This document shows positions 9,116 through 18,632 of a DNA stretch of 64,000 nt, in pieces. The notes under the pieces are model-generated. The model saw only the letters and a list, made by a program, of their open reading frames with translations. It was not told where the DNA came from and did no database searches. Every line of letters starts with the position of its first letter. The first letter of the stretch is position 1. The stretch is from Hyphomonadaceae bacterium (GTDB lineage: Bacteria; Pseudomonadota; Alphaproteobacteria; Caulobacterales; Aquidulcibacteraceae): assembly GCA_016791425.1 (NCBI GenBank), contig JAEUMQ010000012.1, forward strand, positions 124,001 through 188,000, written 5' to 3'. The translations under genes and the position numbers were made by a program.

Positions 9116-9598
9116 ATGCGGCCCGCGCGCACACTGGCGTTGATCGTGACGTGCGCCCTTTCCGGGTGTGCGGCCGCGGGAGCGCCGGCATTCTTCAACC
9201 CCACGAGCGAGCCGCTTGGTCCCTATTCCCAGCTCGGCGAGGCCAACGGCTTCGTGTTCGCATCCGGCGTGATCGCGATCGCGCCGGACACTGGACAGCT
9301 CGCCGCACCGAACATCGAGGAGCAGACCCGGCAGGCGCTCGCCAATCTCGATGCCCTTCTGGCGGCGCGCGGCCGGACAAGAAGCGACGTCGTGAAGACG
9401 ACGGTGTTCCTTCGCGAGCCTGCCGATATGGCCGCAATGAACGCAGTCTACGCCGAGTTTTTCAAGGACCATCGACCGGCCCGCACAACAGTCCCCGGCG
9501 CCGATTGGGGGAACCCAAACATCCTGGTCGAGATCGAAGCCATAGCGGTTCGGCGTTTGGGCAGCGGCCGGCGCGATCCAGCGAGCCCGCCCGAGTAG
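9116..9598 (+). CDS. RidA/YjgF-family protein with lipoprotein signal
   Basis: A 160-residue Rid-family protein, related to enamine/imine deaminases that hydrolyse reactive 2-aminoacrylate-type intermediates. The Rid fold is clear: GPYSQ near the start, GVIAI, VVKTTVFL, RPARTTV with the catalytic arginine, and VEIEAIAV with the conserved glutamate. Residues 1-18 form a lipoprotein-type signal ending in LSGC, so the protein should be exported and lipidated, unlike cytosolic RidA. It is divergent from the aldolase fusion and shares its spacer. A strong GAGGAGG ribosome site precedes the ATG. Confidence 0.85.
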   Translation: MRPARTLALIVTCALSGCAAAGAPAFFNPTSEPLGPYSQLGEANGFVFASGVIAIAPDTGQLAAPNIEEQTRQALANLDALLAARGRTRSDVVKTTVFLREPADMAAMNAVYAEFFKDHRPARTTVPGADWGNPNILVEIEAIAVRRLGSGRRDPASPPE

Positions 9599-10197
9599 TC
9601 CGAACTCCAGGGACATTAGGAGCGATCGACTTGCGCCGCGGCGATGAGGTGCTCGACGATGTTTAGCGCTCCCAGGACGAGATTCGCGCCGGAAGCCCGG
9701 CTAAAGCGCGTTTCAAAAGGCGACGTCTGCCGCTTCGTCCCGGCCAACCCCCGTGTCGCAGTCGATCGGCACAAAATCCATTGCGCTGAAGCTCCCGCAG
9801 TTATGAAGAAGCGCGGCGCCACCTCATCGATGTGCCGGCAAAGTAGGTACTCTCGCGTTCGGTCTCGGCGTGGCGCGCTGACGTTCTTCTCGGGCGGCTT
9901 TATCGCCATGTCATGCGGTCGAAGGTTGCACGGGCCCAGAGGGTTGCCGACTCAACCGCAGTGCGCCCGTGTGAGCGGGTCAGGGTTCACGAACGCTTGC
10001 GATCTCCCGCAAGCCTTACCGCGTCTGGTCTCGCAGTGCGGGTCGTTGCCCGCAAGGGGCGGGCCTTCAGGCGGCATGCGCCGCCCCTGTCGGGACACGA
10101 CCTGTCCGGTTTTGGTAGCGCTCCAAATATCCGCCGCTTGCCGATCGCCGGCCAGAGCCGGTTTGGCCGCCGGGCGGGCTCAAGCGGCCGATCGTTT
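9599..10197. other. about 600 bp without a recognisable gene
   Basis: Open frames exist on both strands here, but their translations are rich in Ser, Arg and Pro with no motif or plausible ribosome site. I see no tRNA, repeat or operator. It lies between the rhamnose cluster and a transposase remnant, so it may be decayed mobile-element DNA. Confidence 0.5.
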
Positions 10198-10343
10198 CGC
10201 CTCCTCGTTGAGCGCTACTTCAACAAGCTCAAGCATTTCAGGCGCATCGCAACCCGCTTCGAGAAGCTCGCCCGGAACTTTCTCGCCGCCGTCGCCCTGG
10301 CCTCTGCCGCCTATGGACAAGAGCTTATGAGCCCGCGACCTAG
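10198..10343 (+). pseudogene. C-terminal remnant of an IS5-type DDE transposase, frameshifted
   Basis: The frame from about 10201 reads LLVERYFNKLKHFRRIATR and continues FEKLARNFLAAVALAS, the typical C-terminal end of IS5-family transposases with the conserved glutamate of the DDE triad in VERYF. Near 10303 the family-like ending moves to another frame (LWTRAYEPAT, stop TAG at 10341-10343), so a single-base frameshift has occurred. No upstream transposase sequence is left and I see no terminal inverted repeats. The remnant meets the integrase stop codon tail to tail. Confidence 0.7.
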
Positions 10344-11554
10344 GGTTGCCCCAGTATCTTTCGCGCCACGCTCTCGCTGACGGCCCGGATCGTGTCGTCG
10401 GCCAAATGCGCGTAGCGTTCTGTCGTCGTCGCCTGCGTGTGGCCGAGCGCTTTGCCGACCAGGAACAGGCTCGCACCGTTGGCGACCGCCAAGCTTGCGA
10501 ATGAGTGCCGCAGATCGTGCATGCGCAGATCGGGCAGCCCGGCCCGCTTACGCACAAGCCCCCAGCGCTTCGAGACGCCGACGAGCGGGCCCCTTCCTCC
10601 CTTGCCGGGAAATACAAACACAGCGTCAGGCGCGCGTGGCTGTCGACGGAGAATGTCCAGGACCGAGGCGGTGAGCGGAATCGACTTCTCGCCGGTTTTC
10701 GACCGCAGCCGCGGCAGGATGATGCGCGCGCGCGTGAAATCGACTTCCGGCCATCTCAGCTCTAGGATTTCCCCGCGTCGCGCGCCTGTGAGCGCCAGCA
10801 CCTTCACCGCATCAGCGAACGACTGAGGAATTGTTCCCTCCTGCGCGAGTACGTCCGCCGAGTCCAATACACGGTGAATCTCTTCCGTCGTCAGGTATCG
10901 CTCCCGCTTCGGCGCGGTCAGCTTGCGAACGCCGATGCTTGGATTGGTCTTGGCGAGGCCCTCGCGCACAGCCCAGGACATCATGGCGGAAAACGACCGC
11001 ACGACACCGCCCGCGATGGTCTCGCCGCCGCGCACGCGCGCCACGCCTCGCTTCTTGCCTTTCACTGTGGCCGCAGTCCTGCCGGCGATGATGTCTGCCT
11101 GCATGCGCTCAATGTCTTTGTGGTTGAGCTCCATGGCCGACTGCTTGCCGATGAGCGGTACGACGTGACGGCGCAAACGGGAGGCATCGTGACGCCAGGA
11201 ATTGGCGCGCTTCTCCGGCTTGGCGATCGGGCCGTCCGTCAAATAGCGCTCGATGAGTTCGGCCACCGTCAGGGCGTGGCGTCGCTCATGCTTGACAGTT
11301 TGCAGGTCCACGCCTTCGTCCGCAGCCCGCAGAACCGAGGCGGCGCGGGTTCGCGCCTCCTCGACCGTCCACGGGGATCCGAACTCGCCAATAGTGAACC
11401 AGCGCTGGCGCGAGCCGATGCGATATTTCACGCAGAACACACGCCGCCCGCTCGGGAAGATGCGCAGCACGAAGCCCTTCAAGTCCGCGTCCCACAGTCG
11501 GATCTCTTCTGCGGTGGGCTTCGTCGCCTCGACGAGACGCTTGGTTAACCTCAT
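10340..11554 (-). CDS. tyrosine recombinase / integrase (P4-like, N-terminal arm-binding DUF4102)
   Basis: About 404 residues from the ATG at 11554 (MRLTKRLVEA); an upstream in-frame start at 11593 is less likely. The N-terminal region (LWDADLKGFVLRIFPSGRR) is the DUF4102-type arm-binding domain. A core-binding SAM-like domain follows, then the catalytic domain with TGARRGE (first Arg), HDLRHSFAS (His and second Arg), GHTQATTTERYAH (His and nucleophilic Tyr). All expected catalytic residues are present, so it may be active. Such integrases insert genomic islands into tRNA 3' ends, and a tRNA-Lys 3' fragment lies 311 bp upstream of the start. Confidence 0.92.
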   Translation of the reverse strand: MRLTKRLVEATKPTAEEIRLWDADLKGFVLRIFPSGRRVFCVKYRIGSRQRWFTIGEFGSPWTVEEARTRAASVLRAADEGVDLQTVKHERRHALTVAELIERYLTDGPIAKPEKRANSWRHDASRLRRHVVPLIGKQSAMELNHKDIERMQADIIAGRTAATVKGKKRGVARVRGGETIAGGVVRSFSAMMSWAVREGLAKTNPSIGVRKLTAPKRERYLTTEEIHRVLDSADVLAQEGTIPQSFADAVKVLALTGARRGEILELRWPEVDFTRARIILPRLRSKTGEKSIPLTASVLDILRRQPRAPDAVFVFPGKGGRGPLVGVSKRWGLVRKRAGLPDLRMHDLRHSFASLAVANGASLFLVGKALGHTQATTTERYAHLADDTIRAVSESVARKILGQP

Positions 11555-11635
11555 TTTGTTGGCCAATTCGTTCCCCTGGGCCCACCCATCCAAGCCGCTC
11601 GCGGCGACAATCTGGGCGAGAATTTGCTCGAGGCA

Positions 11636-11725
11636 TTTGGTAGCAGGAGGTTACCCACCTGCATACATCGCAACCGAAAATCGGTTCAAAAACAGCAAGT
11701 CAGGACGTCTCTTGCTGCTACCAAA
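11636..11725. repeat. 11-bp perfect inverted repeat TTTGGTAGCAG / CTGCTACCAAA
   Basis: The arms are 11636-11646 and 11715-11725, separated by 68 bp. They lie upstream of the integrase in DNA visibly richer in A and T than the flanks. They may be part of the recombination or excision control region. Confidence 0.5.
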
Positions 11726-11740
11726 GAGCTACCTGGCGGG

Positions 11741-11767
11741 GGCAATTCGCGGCAATTTCCGGCAAAT
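11741..11767. repeat. three 10-bp phased direct repeats GGCAA(A/T)T, candidate integrase arm sites
   Basis: GGCAATT at 11741, GGCAATT at 11751 and GGCAAAT at 11761 are spaced exactly 10 bp apart, one helical turn. They lie between the integrase start and the tRNA-Lys core fragment, where arm-type binding sites for the integrase N-terminal domain are expected. Confidence 0.5.
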
Positions 11768-11864
11768 CACGGTTGCGCCAATCAGACGATTTTTGTTTAT
11801 TCTGCAATCGCTTATGGGGTAAACATCAATTGCTGGACATTACCGGAAAACGCAACAAATCGAA

Positions 11865-11909
11865 CTCTTAATCAGCGGGTCCAAGGTTCGAATCCTTGTA
11901 CACCCACCA
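11865..11909 (+). other. attachment site: 3' half of tRNA-Lys(CTT)
   Basis: The sequence begins at the anticodon loop CTCTTAA (anticodon CTT), runs through the anticodon 3' stem TCAGC, variable loop GGGTC and T arm CAAGG-TTCGAAT-CCTTG, and ends with acceptor strand TACACCC, discriminator A and CCA. The five bases before the loop (TCGAA) do not pair with TCAGC and no D arm or acceptor 5' strand is present. This is therefore a fragment, not a functional tRNA. It fits the direct repeat left when an element integrates in the 3' half of tRNA-Lys. The intact tRNA should lie to the left, outside the window. Confidence 0.8.
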
Positions 11910-11969
11910 TTCTTTCAGCGCCTTGTCAGATCGGAGCATCACGATCGCGTTGGCGGGCGCGCCCGAGCT

Positions 11970-13457
11970 TCAGTGCATGAGCGCGCGCTTCACCGCATCG
12001 CGCCATCCGGCGACCAGGCGCTTTCGTTCGGCATCCTCAATCGCCGGCGTGAAGCGGCGCTCCAGGCGCCATGTCTTCTCGATCTCGTCGAGGCCGCTCC
12101 AAACGCCGGTGGCCAGACCGGCCAGGAACGCAGCGCCGAGCGCTGTCGTCTCCACGATCGCGGGACGCTCAACCGGCGCGCCGATCACATCGGCCAGGAA
12201 CTGACAGAGCCAGTCGTTGACGGCCATACCGCCGTCGATGCGGAGCGCGGCCGCGGCGGGGCCTGCATCGGCGTGCATCGCATCGATCAGATCCATCGTC
12301 TGGTACGCCACCGATTCAAGCGCGGCGCGGGCCACATGCGCGTCGGTCGCGTCGAAGGAGAGGCCGCAGATGAGGCCGCGCGCGGCGGGATCCCAATAGG
12401 GCGCGCCCAGGCCGACAAAGGCGGGCACCATGTAGACGCCGTGATTGCCGGCGACGCGCGTGGCCATGTCGTGCGTCTGCGAGGCGTGGGTGATGATCTT
12501 CAAGCTGTCGCGCAGCCATTTCACCGCGGCGCCCGCGACAAAGATCGCGCCTTCGAGCGCGTAGGTCGTCTTGCCGGCGAGGCGATAGGCTGGCGTCGTG
12601 AGCATCCGGTTCTTCGACAGCGCGCCCTGCTCGCCGATGTTCATGAGCATGAAGCAGCCGGTGCCGTAGGTGGATTTCGCCATGCCTGGCCGGAAACAGC
12701 CCTGCCCGAAGAGCGCGGCCTGCTGATCGCCGGCCATCCCGGCGATCGGGATGGAGGCGCCCAGGATCGCCGCGTCGGCGTGTCCGAAGACGCACGCATT
12801 GTCCAACACCTGGGGCAACATCGATGCGGGAATGTTGAACAGCCGCAGCAATTCCTCGTCCCAGCGCTGCTCGAAGATATTGAAGAGCAACGTGCGCCCG
12901 GCATTGGTCGGGTCGGTGGCGTGCACCTTCCCGCCGGTGAGCCGCGAGAGCAGAAAGCAATCGATCGTGCCGAACGCCAGCTCGCCCCGCTCGGCGGCGG
13001 CGCGCGCGCCCGACACGTTGTCGAGAATCCAGGCGAGCTTGGTGGCGGAGAAATACGGATCGAGCAGAAGGCCGGTCTTGCGCGCCACCATCTCTTCGGC
13101 GCCGGATTCCTTCAGCCGCGCGCAGAGATCGGCGGTGCGCCGATCCTGCCAGACGATCGCCTTGTGGATCGGGCGCCCCGTCGCGCGCTCCCACACCACG
13201 ACGGTCTCGCGCTGATTGGTGATGCCGATCGCGGCGATGTCGCGGTGCTCGACCTTGGCGGTCGCGACCGCTTCGCGCATGACCGCCACGGTGTCGCGCC
13301 AAATGTCCTCTGGGTCGTGCTCGACCCAGCCGGGGCCGGGATAATGCTGCTGGAACTCGCGCTGCGCGGTGGCGATGGGGGCGGCGGTTGAGTCGAACAG
13401 GATGCAGCGGCTTGAGGTCGTGCCCTGATCGATCGCGAGAATGAATGGCGCCTGCAT
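11970..13457 (-). CDS. glpK: glycerol kinase
   Basis: A 495-residue FGGY-family kinase that phosphorylates glycerol to sn-glycerol-3-phosphate in the cytoplasm. The N-terminal ATP-binding segment [11 protein letters not shown], the [10 protein letters not shown] segment, the GTGCFMLMN phosphate loop and the C-terminal [12 protein letters not shown] are all characteristic of GlpK, and the length is normal. GGAGAG lies just upstream of the ATG. It follows glpF by 40 bp on the same strand, giving an uptake-and-trapping operon. No glpD or glycerol regulator is visible nearby. Confidence 0.96.
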   Translation of the reverse strand: MQAPFILAIDQGTTSSRCILFDSTAAPIATAQREFQQHYPGPGWVEHDPEDIWRDTVAVMREAVATAKVEHRDIAAIGITNQRETVVVWERATGRPIHKAIVWQDRRTADLCARLKESGAEEMVARKTGLLLDPYFSATKLAWILDNVSGARAAAERGELAFGTIDCFLLSRLTGGKVHATDPTNAGRTLLFNIFEQRWDEELLRLFNIPASMLPQVLDNACVFGHADAAILGASIPIAGMAGDQQAALFGQGCFRPGMAKSTYGTGCFMLMNIGEQGALSKNRMLTTPAYRLAGKTTYALEGAIFVAGAAVKWLRDSLKIITHASQTHDMATRVAGNHGVYMVPAFVGLGAPYWDPAARGLICGLSFDATDAHVARAALESVAYQTMDLIDAMHADAGPAAAALRIDGGMAVNDWLCQFLADVIGAPVERPAIVETTALGAAFLAGLATGVWSGLDEIEKTWRLERRFTPAIEDAERKRLVAGWRDAVKRALMH

Positions 13458-13497
13458 CGTTCGCTCTCCGGTTCTGGCGTTTCCCTCGAGACCTGCG

Positions 13498-14292
13498 TTA
13501 CGCGAGTTTCGCCCGCGCCGGAAGGAAGGGACGGATCAGGAATTGATACGCCGCCGCGCCGACGATCCCACCCGCAAGGGGGCCAGCGATCGGCACCCAC
13601 CAATAGTTTCCAGCAGCCGGAAGGGCGGCAGAGCCCCAACCGTTGAAGAAACAGAACAGGCGCGGCCCCAGATCGCGCGCAGGATTGATCGGCCAGCCTT
13701 CCAGATATCCCGCCCCGCCGCCGATGCAGGCCACCAGCAAACCGATGATGAGGGCGCCCGAATTCGCCTGGGGGGCCTGGGTGTTGTATTCTTCCGTGAT
13801 CGCGAACACGCCCAGGACCAGCATCCCGGTCAGCACGATCTCATTGATGAAGGCTCGGATCGGCGTGATCCCCGCCCCGGGGCTCGTGAAGAAGACGCCG
13901 GACGCCCCGCCGTCGGCGCGCGCCAGGCCTTGGGCGGCGTTGAACGAGTCGATCACCGGCTGAAACATCACATACACGACGGCGGCGCCGAGAAATCCGC
14001 CGAGCGTCTGCGCGAGCCAGAATGGGACCACCTTGATCACCGGGAAGCCCCGGAACACGGTGAGCGCCAAGGTCACCGCAGGATTGGCGTGCGTGCCGGA
14101 AACCGCGCCGGTGACATAGATGGCGATCGTGACTGCGATGCCCCACGTGATGCACAGGCCGAAATAGGACGTCTTGTAGGGGCTGGGATCGTAGAGGAAG
14201 TACATGGCCGCCGCCGAGCAGCCGATCGTGATGATGATGAACACAGCTATGCATTCGGAGATCAGCTCTCCGACAAAGGCCTTGCTCAACAC
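13498..14292 (-). CDS. glpF: glycerol uptake facilitator (MIP/aquaglyceroporin family)
   Basis: A 264-residue major intrinsic protein with six hydrophobic helices and both half-helix motifs: NPA in [10 protein letters not shown] and the second in NPARDLGPR. The Asp right after the second NPAR favours glycerol facilitators over water-specific aquaporins. It lets glycerol diffuse across the inner membrane, where GlpK traps it. The gene uses a GTG start preceded by GGAGAG. It is the first gene of the glpFK unit. Confidence 0.93.
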   Translation of the reverse strand: MLSKAFVGELISECIAVFIIITIGCSAAAMYFLYDPSPYKTSYFGLCITWGIAVTIAIYVTGAVSGTHANPAVTLALTVFRGFPVIKVVPFWLAQTLGGFLGAAVVYVMFQPVIDSFNAAQGLARADGGASGVFFTSPGAGITPIRAFINEIVLTGMLVLGVFAITEEYNTQAPQANSGALIIGLLVACIGGGAGYLEGWPINPARDLGPRLFCFFNGWGSAALPAAGNYWWVPIAGPLAGGIVGAAAYQFLIRPFLPARAKLA

Positions 14293-14603
14293 TGTCTCTC
14301 TCCATCCCGAAATGTATTATCTTCAGGCGTTCCCGCGCCTGTTGTTTGATGGGCGTCCGCGCCCAAGAGACACGCGACCCATGCGCCGCGAGGTTATGTT
14401 CTCCTTCCGCTGTTGGCGGTCTGCATCAGGCAGTCCGCGCCTGTCGGCTTTGGCGGCGCATTCAATTCGACATCAGTTGATATGTCAACGGATCAGCCGT
14501 CGCCGCGGGAGCTTTGCGACGGACAAGGGCATCGGCGGCTTCAGCCGCGGCGCGGAGCCGCCGTTCTGAATGCCGCTTCGACAATTGAGAACGTGCAGCC
14601 GCC
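14293..14603. promoter_or_regulatory. glpF upstream region with imperfect palindrome GTTGA-TATG-TCAAC
   Basis: This 311-bp spacer holds the glpF promoter region and the downstream end of the carboxylesterase operon. The palindrome GTTGATATGTCAAC at 14476-14489 has perfect 5-bp arms and looks like a dimeric operator, but it lies about 185 bp from glpF. A short hairpin CAGGCG/CGCCTG occurs near 14315-14332. I see no gene. Confidence 0.35.
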
Positions 14604-16343
14604 CTAGCGAGCCGCGAGGCTGAGAAGCTCTTCCCTGTCCGGGTTGCGCGCGACACTGGTCTCGGCGCCAAACATCAAGGTGGACGCCCCTTGCCGCGTG
14701 AACGCCGGCCAATGCGGCATCCCGGCATGGTTGGGATCGCCGGAGCGCGCGAAGGCGATGAAGGCGTCGGCGATCTGCGCGCCCAGCGCCGCAGCGTCGG
14801 CGCCGCCGCCGGTCATGCTCGCGCAACGATCCCAATTGGCGAACGCGAAGGGGATATCCAGGCAATGGAACGCGCGGGGCCGCCCGTCGAGCACCGGCGT
14901 GCGCCAGTTGAACCAATAAAGATACGCCTGCGCCGCGCCGAGCGAAGCCTTGGCGCTCGCCTGGTCGATCGCCGCCTGGCGCACGGGCGCGCTCGCGATG
15001 CGCGACCAGATATCAAACGGCGTGGCGCCCGGCGTGCGGCGTCGAAACGCCGAGATGATGCGCCGCCCACGCCCAGGCAGGAAGGCGTCGGCCTTCACGA
15101 GCAGCTCCACCTCGGTGAGCGCCTCGTATTCGGGATGGTTGATGCCGGTGACGAACTCGTTGAGCGTGGAGCCGATGATCATCGGCACGTCGCGCGACAT
15201 GCTTGGCGCCGCCGGGCTGAACGCGCCTGCGCTGAGCACGCGATCGTCCGCCACCGGAGCGAACGTGAGGCTCGTCGCGATGGCGCGCACATCGACAAAA
15301 CCGGGAAACGGCCGGTTCTCGCGCGCGAACACGCGCTCGCCGGCGCGCCTGAGATCAAGATAGGCGACGCCCTGCAGGCGCTCGGCGGTCGATTGCGTCA
15401 GCCCGAGCTCGGCGAGGATGAGATCGGCGATGCGGCGCGCCTGCGCCTGCGTGTTCGCCATGCGGAATGAGCCGCTCATCACGATCGCGCGGTGAAAGAG
15501 CCCCTGCGCCGCCGGCATCGCCATCAGCGCGCTCACCTTCGCGCCGCCGCCCGACTGGCCGAAGACGAGCACGCGGCCCGGGTCGCCGCCGAACGCGCCG
15601 ATGTTGTCGCGCACCCATTCGAGCGCGGCGACAATGTCGAGCATGCCGACATTCCCGGACTCCGCGAAGCGTTCGCTGCAGTGCGAGAGATCCAGATAGC
15701 CGAGCGCGTTCAAACGATGATTGAGCGTGACGACTACGACATCGCCGCGGCGCGCCAGGTTCTCGCCGTCGAAGGCCGGCAGATCATGGCCCGAGCCCGC
15801 CGCGAACGCTCCACCGTGCAGCCACACCATGACCGGCCGCGCGCCGTGGCGCAGCCCGGGCGTCCAGACATTAAGGCGCAGGCAATCCTCGTCCTCGACG
15901 CTGTCGCTCCACTGGAAGATGAACGCCTCTTCGTCGTTGAAGCGCCCCGTGCCTTTGTCCTGCGGGCAGACCGGGCCGTAATGGCGCGCGCTCCGGACGC
16001 CAGCCCAAGGCGTCGGGGGCCGCGGCGGCATGAAGCGGTTCTCGCCGCCGGTCGGCGCGCCGTAGGGAATGCCCTTGAACGCGAAGATGTCGCGGTGCGT
16101 GTAGCCGGCGATGCGTCCTGCGTTCGTCTCGGCGATCGCGATGTCGGCGCCGGCGCCGAGCGGTCGCGGCGGCGCGTCGCCCGCCTCGGAGCTGATCTCC
16201 TGCGTCGCAGCGGCCGCTGAAGCGACCGTCGCTGCGCCCGCCGCCGCCGCGGCGCCGCCGAGCAGCGCGCGCCGCCCGATCAAGCCGCGCCTGCGATCCT
16301 TCGCGGGGTGATCGGCTCCGGGGCCTGCATCGGGCTTCGCCAC
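14604..16343 (-). CDS. type-B carboxylesterase, Tat-exported
   Basis: About 579 residues from the GTG at 16343, chosen because GGAGAGG lies just upstream; the ATG at 16367 has no ribosome site. A twin-arginine signal ([20 protein letters not shown]) predicts export to the periplasm. Type-B carboxylesterase motifs follow: [11 protein letters not shown], oxyanion-hole [10 protein letters not shown], nucleophile elbow GQSGGG, STLNEF with the acidic residue, and [10 protein letters not shown] with the histidine. It hydrolyses carboxylic esters. It lies directly downstream of the TonB-receptor gene on the same strand, so it probably works on the compound imported by that receptor. Confidence 0.88.
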   Translation of the reverse strand: MAKPDAGPGADHPAKDRRRGLIGRRALLGGAAAAAGAATVASAAAATQEISSEAGDAPPRPLGAGADIAIAETNAGRIAGYTHRDIFAFKGIPYGAPTGGENRFMPPRPPTPWAGVRSARHYGPVCPQDKGTGRFNDEEAFIFQWSDSVEDEDCLRLNVWTPGLRHGARPVMVWLHGGAFAAGSGHDLPAFDGENLARRGDVVVVTLNHRLNALGYLDLSHCSERFAESGNVGMLDIVAALEWVRDNIGAFGGDPGRVLVFGQSGGGAKVSALMAMPAAQGLFHRAIVMSGSFRMANTQAQARRIADLILAELGLTQSTAERLQGVAYLDLRRAGERVFARENRPFPGFVDVRAIATSLTFAPVADDRVLSAGAFSPAAPSMSRDVPMIIGSTLNEFVTGINHPEYEALTEVELLVKADAFLPGRGRRIISAFRRRTPGATPFDIWSRIASAPVRQAAIDQASAKASLGAAQAYLYWFNWRTPVLDGRPRAFHCLDIPFAFANWDRCASMTGGGADAAALGAQIADAFIAFARSGDPNHAGMPHWPAFTRQGASTLMFGAETSVARNPDREELLSLAAR

Positions 16344-16421
16344 GCGCACCTCTCCATCGCAGCTCATGCGCGAAAAATGATGGCGGACGCCACAGGCGCC
16401 CGCCATCCAGAGGGAGACGCC

Positions 16422-18599
16422 CTAGTCCGTATTCACGCGCAGCTGCAGGCCGATGGTCAGCGGACGAGGTCCGGCCAGCAGCGTCGGTCCGTTGGCCGCG
16501 GTGGGCCCACGCTCGTCCGACAGGTTCTCGCCGAACAGCGTCACCTCGTATTGCTCACGGCGAACGCCGATGCTCGCCCGATAAAGCTGATAGGGATCGA
16601 GGGTGTTCACCGTCGCGTCGCCGTTCCGCGTGCGGCCAACCGCTGTGGCCGATGCGTTGGCCACCAGGTCCCAGTCGCCGAAATTGCGGTCGTAGGCTGC
16701 ATCCAAGCGCCAATTGTAGGGCGGCGTGTTGATCAGCCGATTGCCGTTGGCCACCCGTGGGTTTCGGCCCGCGAACGCAGGAACGACGTCGGTGAACTCC
16801 GAGGTGTTCACATTGCCGATGAGCGAGAGCGTCAGCCCCTCTATCGGGGTTTCCCACGATGTCTCGACATCGAGGCCGCGGGTTGTGGCGTCGCCGAGAT
16901 TGGCGAACGCGGCAAGGCCGATGGATGTCCCGAACGCGCTCTGCAGATCCGTGAACTCGATGTCGTAGACGCTGGCCGCCACGCGCACGCGCCCGTCGAG
17001 GAGCGTGCCCTTGAAGCCGACTTCGATGTTGCGCAGCTGATCGGGCGTGAGCGAAAGGCTGGTCGGCACGCCGTCGGCGATGACCGCGTTGGCCTGCGCC
17101 TGCGATTGCAGGATGCCGCTTCGGAAGCCCGTTCCCGCATTGAAGAACAGCATCCAATGCTCGGTCGGGTAATAGGCGAGGTTGGCGCGCCAGGTGAGCT
17201 TCTCGGGATTGGCTTCGCTCGAGGCGAGCGCGCCGTTCGACACGGATTCCGAGGTGCGCTCGTCCTGGAAGTAGCGCAGCCCCACCAGCGGCACCAGCTT
17301 GCCGCCGAAGAGCTCGTAGCTCGCCTCGGAGAACACAGAAGCGTTCTCGGTCTTGGTGATCGTCGAGCCGTTGAGATGCAGCGTCGGGAAGTCGAGGCTG
17401 AAGAGATAGAGCCCTTCGGCCTTCTGGTAGAACACGCCGCCGACCCAGTGGAACGGCCCATCGCCCGTGTTGGTGATGCGGAACTCGTTGACGAAATTGT
17501 CAGCATCGCCGCCATTGATCAGGATGCCGGTGCCCAGCGGCGGGCCAAGGCCGAGGCCGACTCCGAATCCGCCCGGCAGCGACTTCTGGTAGGACGTCGC
17601 GTTGGTGATGGTGAAGTTGCTCAGATCATACGTGATTGTGTTGGAATAATATTCCGCGCGGCGCCGGTCATAGCCGACCACATCGCCCTGGTTCGCGGCA
17701 TATGGCGGATCCACCGAGTTCATCACGTTCAGATAATCTTGGTCCGTGCTGAACCGCCAGGCGCGCGCGCGCAGCGTCAAACGGTCATTCGGCTTCCACA
17801 AGAGAACCGCCTGGATGTCCTTGCCGACGACGTCGTTCGCGTCGGTATCGCGCGGCGCGCCCACCGGAGCGCCCGAATAGATGTCGTTGTAGCCGGAGCG
17901 GAAATCATAGCCGCCGCTGATGCGAATGCCCAATTGGTCCTGGATCAGCGGAATCGACACGCCGGCCGCGACGCGGTGGTTGAAGTCCGACGCGTTGTTG
18001 GTGGTGGAGAGCTCCGTCTCGGCCGCGGCGGTGAAGTGATCAAGGTTCGGATTGCGCGTGTGATAGATGATCGTGCCGCCCATGGAGCCCTGGCCGTAGA
18101 GCGTGCCTTGCGGGCCGCGCAGCACCTCGATGCGCTCGATGTCGAAATATTGCAGGGGCGGCGCGCTTTGATTGTTCGGAATGCCGAACGGCGTGTCGTC
18201 GAGATAGTAGCCGACCATGCCGTCGCCGATCGGCCCGCCGGCGCCGGACCCGCGGAAGGAGAAAATCCGATAGCCGGCGCCGATCTCCTGCGCCTGCGAT
18301 GCGCCGGGGATCGCCTGGATGAGGTCCGATCCGTTGCGAATGCCTTGCGCGTTGAGGGTTTCGGCGGTGAACGCCTGGATCGCGATCGGCACCCGGCTCA
18401 GGGCCTGCGCGCCGGTTTTCGACGCTGTGACGATGATGTCGCCTTCGACGGCCGTATCGCTCGCTTGCGTTTGGGCTTGCGCAGGCGCGCTCGCGGCGAA
18501 CCACGCAATCGACAGCAGGCAGCCTGCGTATCCCAGCGCGCTCCGGCGCCTCTCATTGCCCGCTTCCCCCGCCGCCGCTGCGCTCTTGACTGCCGTCAT
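16422..18599 (-). CDS. TonB-dependent outer-membrane receptor
   Basis: About 725 residues from the ATG at 18599, which has GGGGAGGA just upstream. A signal peptide ends near APAQAQ. The TonB box is DIIVTAS. A plug domain (VLRGPQGTLYGQGSMGGTI) and a C-terminal 22-strand barrel follow. These receptors carry substrates too large or scarce for porins into the periplasm. LacI-type operators start 20 bp upstream, and the downstream gene is a periplasmic carboxylesterase. This makes it a carbohydrate-type receptor, comparable in context to the SuxA receptor of the Xanthomonas sucrose locus. Ligand is inferred. Confidence 0.92.
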   Translation of the reverse strand: MTAVKSAAAAGEAGNERRRSALGYAGCLLSIAWFAASAPAQAQTQASDTAVEGDIIVTASKTGAQALSRVPIAIQAFTAETLNAQGIRNGSDLIQAIPGASQAQEIGAGYRIFSFRGSGAGGPIGDGMVGYYLDDTPFGIPNNQSAPPLQYFDIERIEVLRGPQGTLYGQGSMGGTIIYHTRNPNLDHFTAAAETELSTTNNASDFNHRVAAGVSIPLIQDQLGIRISGGYDFRSGYNDIYSGAPVGAPRDTDANDVVGKDIQAVLLWKPNDRLTLRARAWRFSTDQDYLNVMNSVDPPYAANQGDVVGYDRRRAEYYSNTITYDLSNFTITNATSYQKSLPGGFGVGLGLGPPLGTGILINGGDADNFVNEFRITNTGDGPFHWVGGVFYQKAEGLYLFSLDFPTLHLNGSTITKTENASVFSEASYELFGGKLVPLVGLRYFQDERTSESVSNGALASSEANPEKLTWRANLAYYPTEHWMLFFNAGTGFRSGILQSQAQANAVIADGVPTSLSLTPDQLRNIEVGFKGTLLDGRVRVAASVYDIEFTDLQSAFGTSIGLAAFANLGDATTRGLDVETSWETPIEGLTLSLIGNVNTSEFTDVVPAFAGRNPRVANGNRLINTPPYNWRLDAAYDRNFGDWDLVANASATAVGRTRNGDATVNTLDPYQLYRASIGVRREQYEVTLFGENLSDERGPTAANGPTLLAGPRPLTIGLQLRVNTD

Positions 18600-18618
18600 T
18601 GCAAATCCTCCCCGTTTA

Positions 18619-18632
18619 TGCAATCGTTTGCG
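18619..18632. promoter_or_regulatory. LacI-type operator 1 (TGCAATCGTTTGCG)
   Basis: A palindromic site centred on a CG step, matching the LacI/GalR-family half-site pattern. It overlaps the leader of the TonB-receptor gene 5 bp upstream of its ribosome site, a position expected to block transcription. It is one of six related sites in the 18.6-28.6 kb region. Confidence 0.75.

Noticed and set aside
9616-9909. 97-codon minus-strand open frame
   Set aside because: No ribosome site or recognisable motif; could be chance in GC-rich DNA.
9644-10330. 228-codon plus-strand open frame in the spacer before the integrase
   Set aside because: Ser/Pro/Arg-rich with no family features, and it crosses the transposase remnant in a different frame.
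11865-11909. functional tRNA-Lys gene
   Set aside because: Only the 3' half is present; the bases before the anticodon loop do not form a stem and there is no D arm.
14315-14336. hairpin CAGGCG/CGCCTG followed by T-rich bases as a terminator
   Set aside because: Both flanking genes run on the minus strand and the T-run is on the plus strand, so it would end no known transcript.
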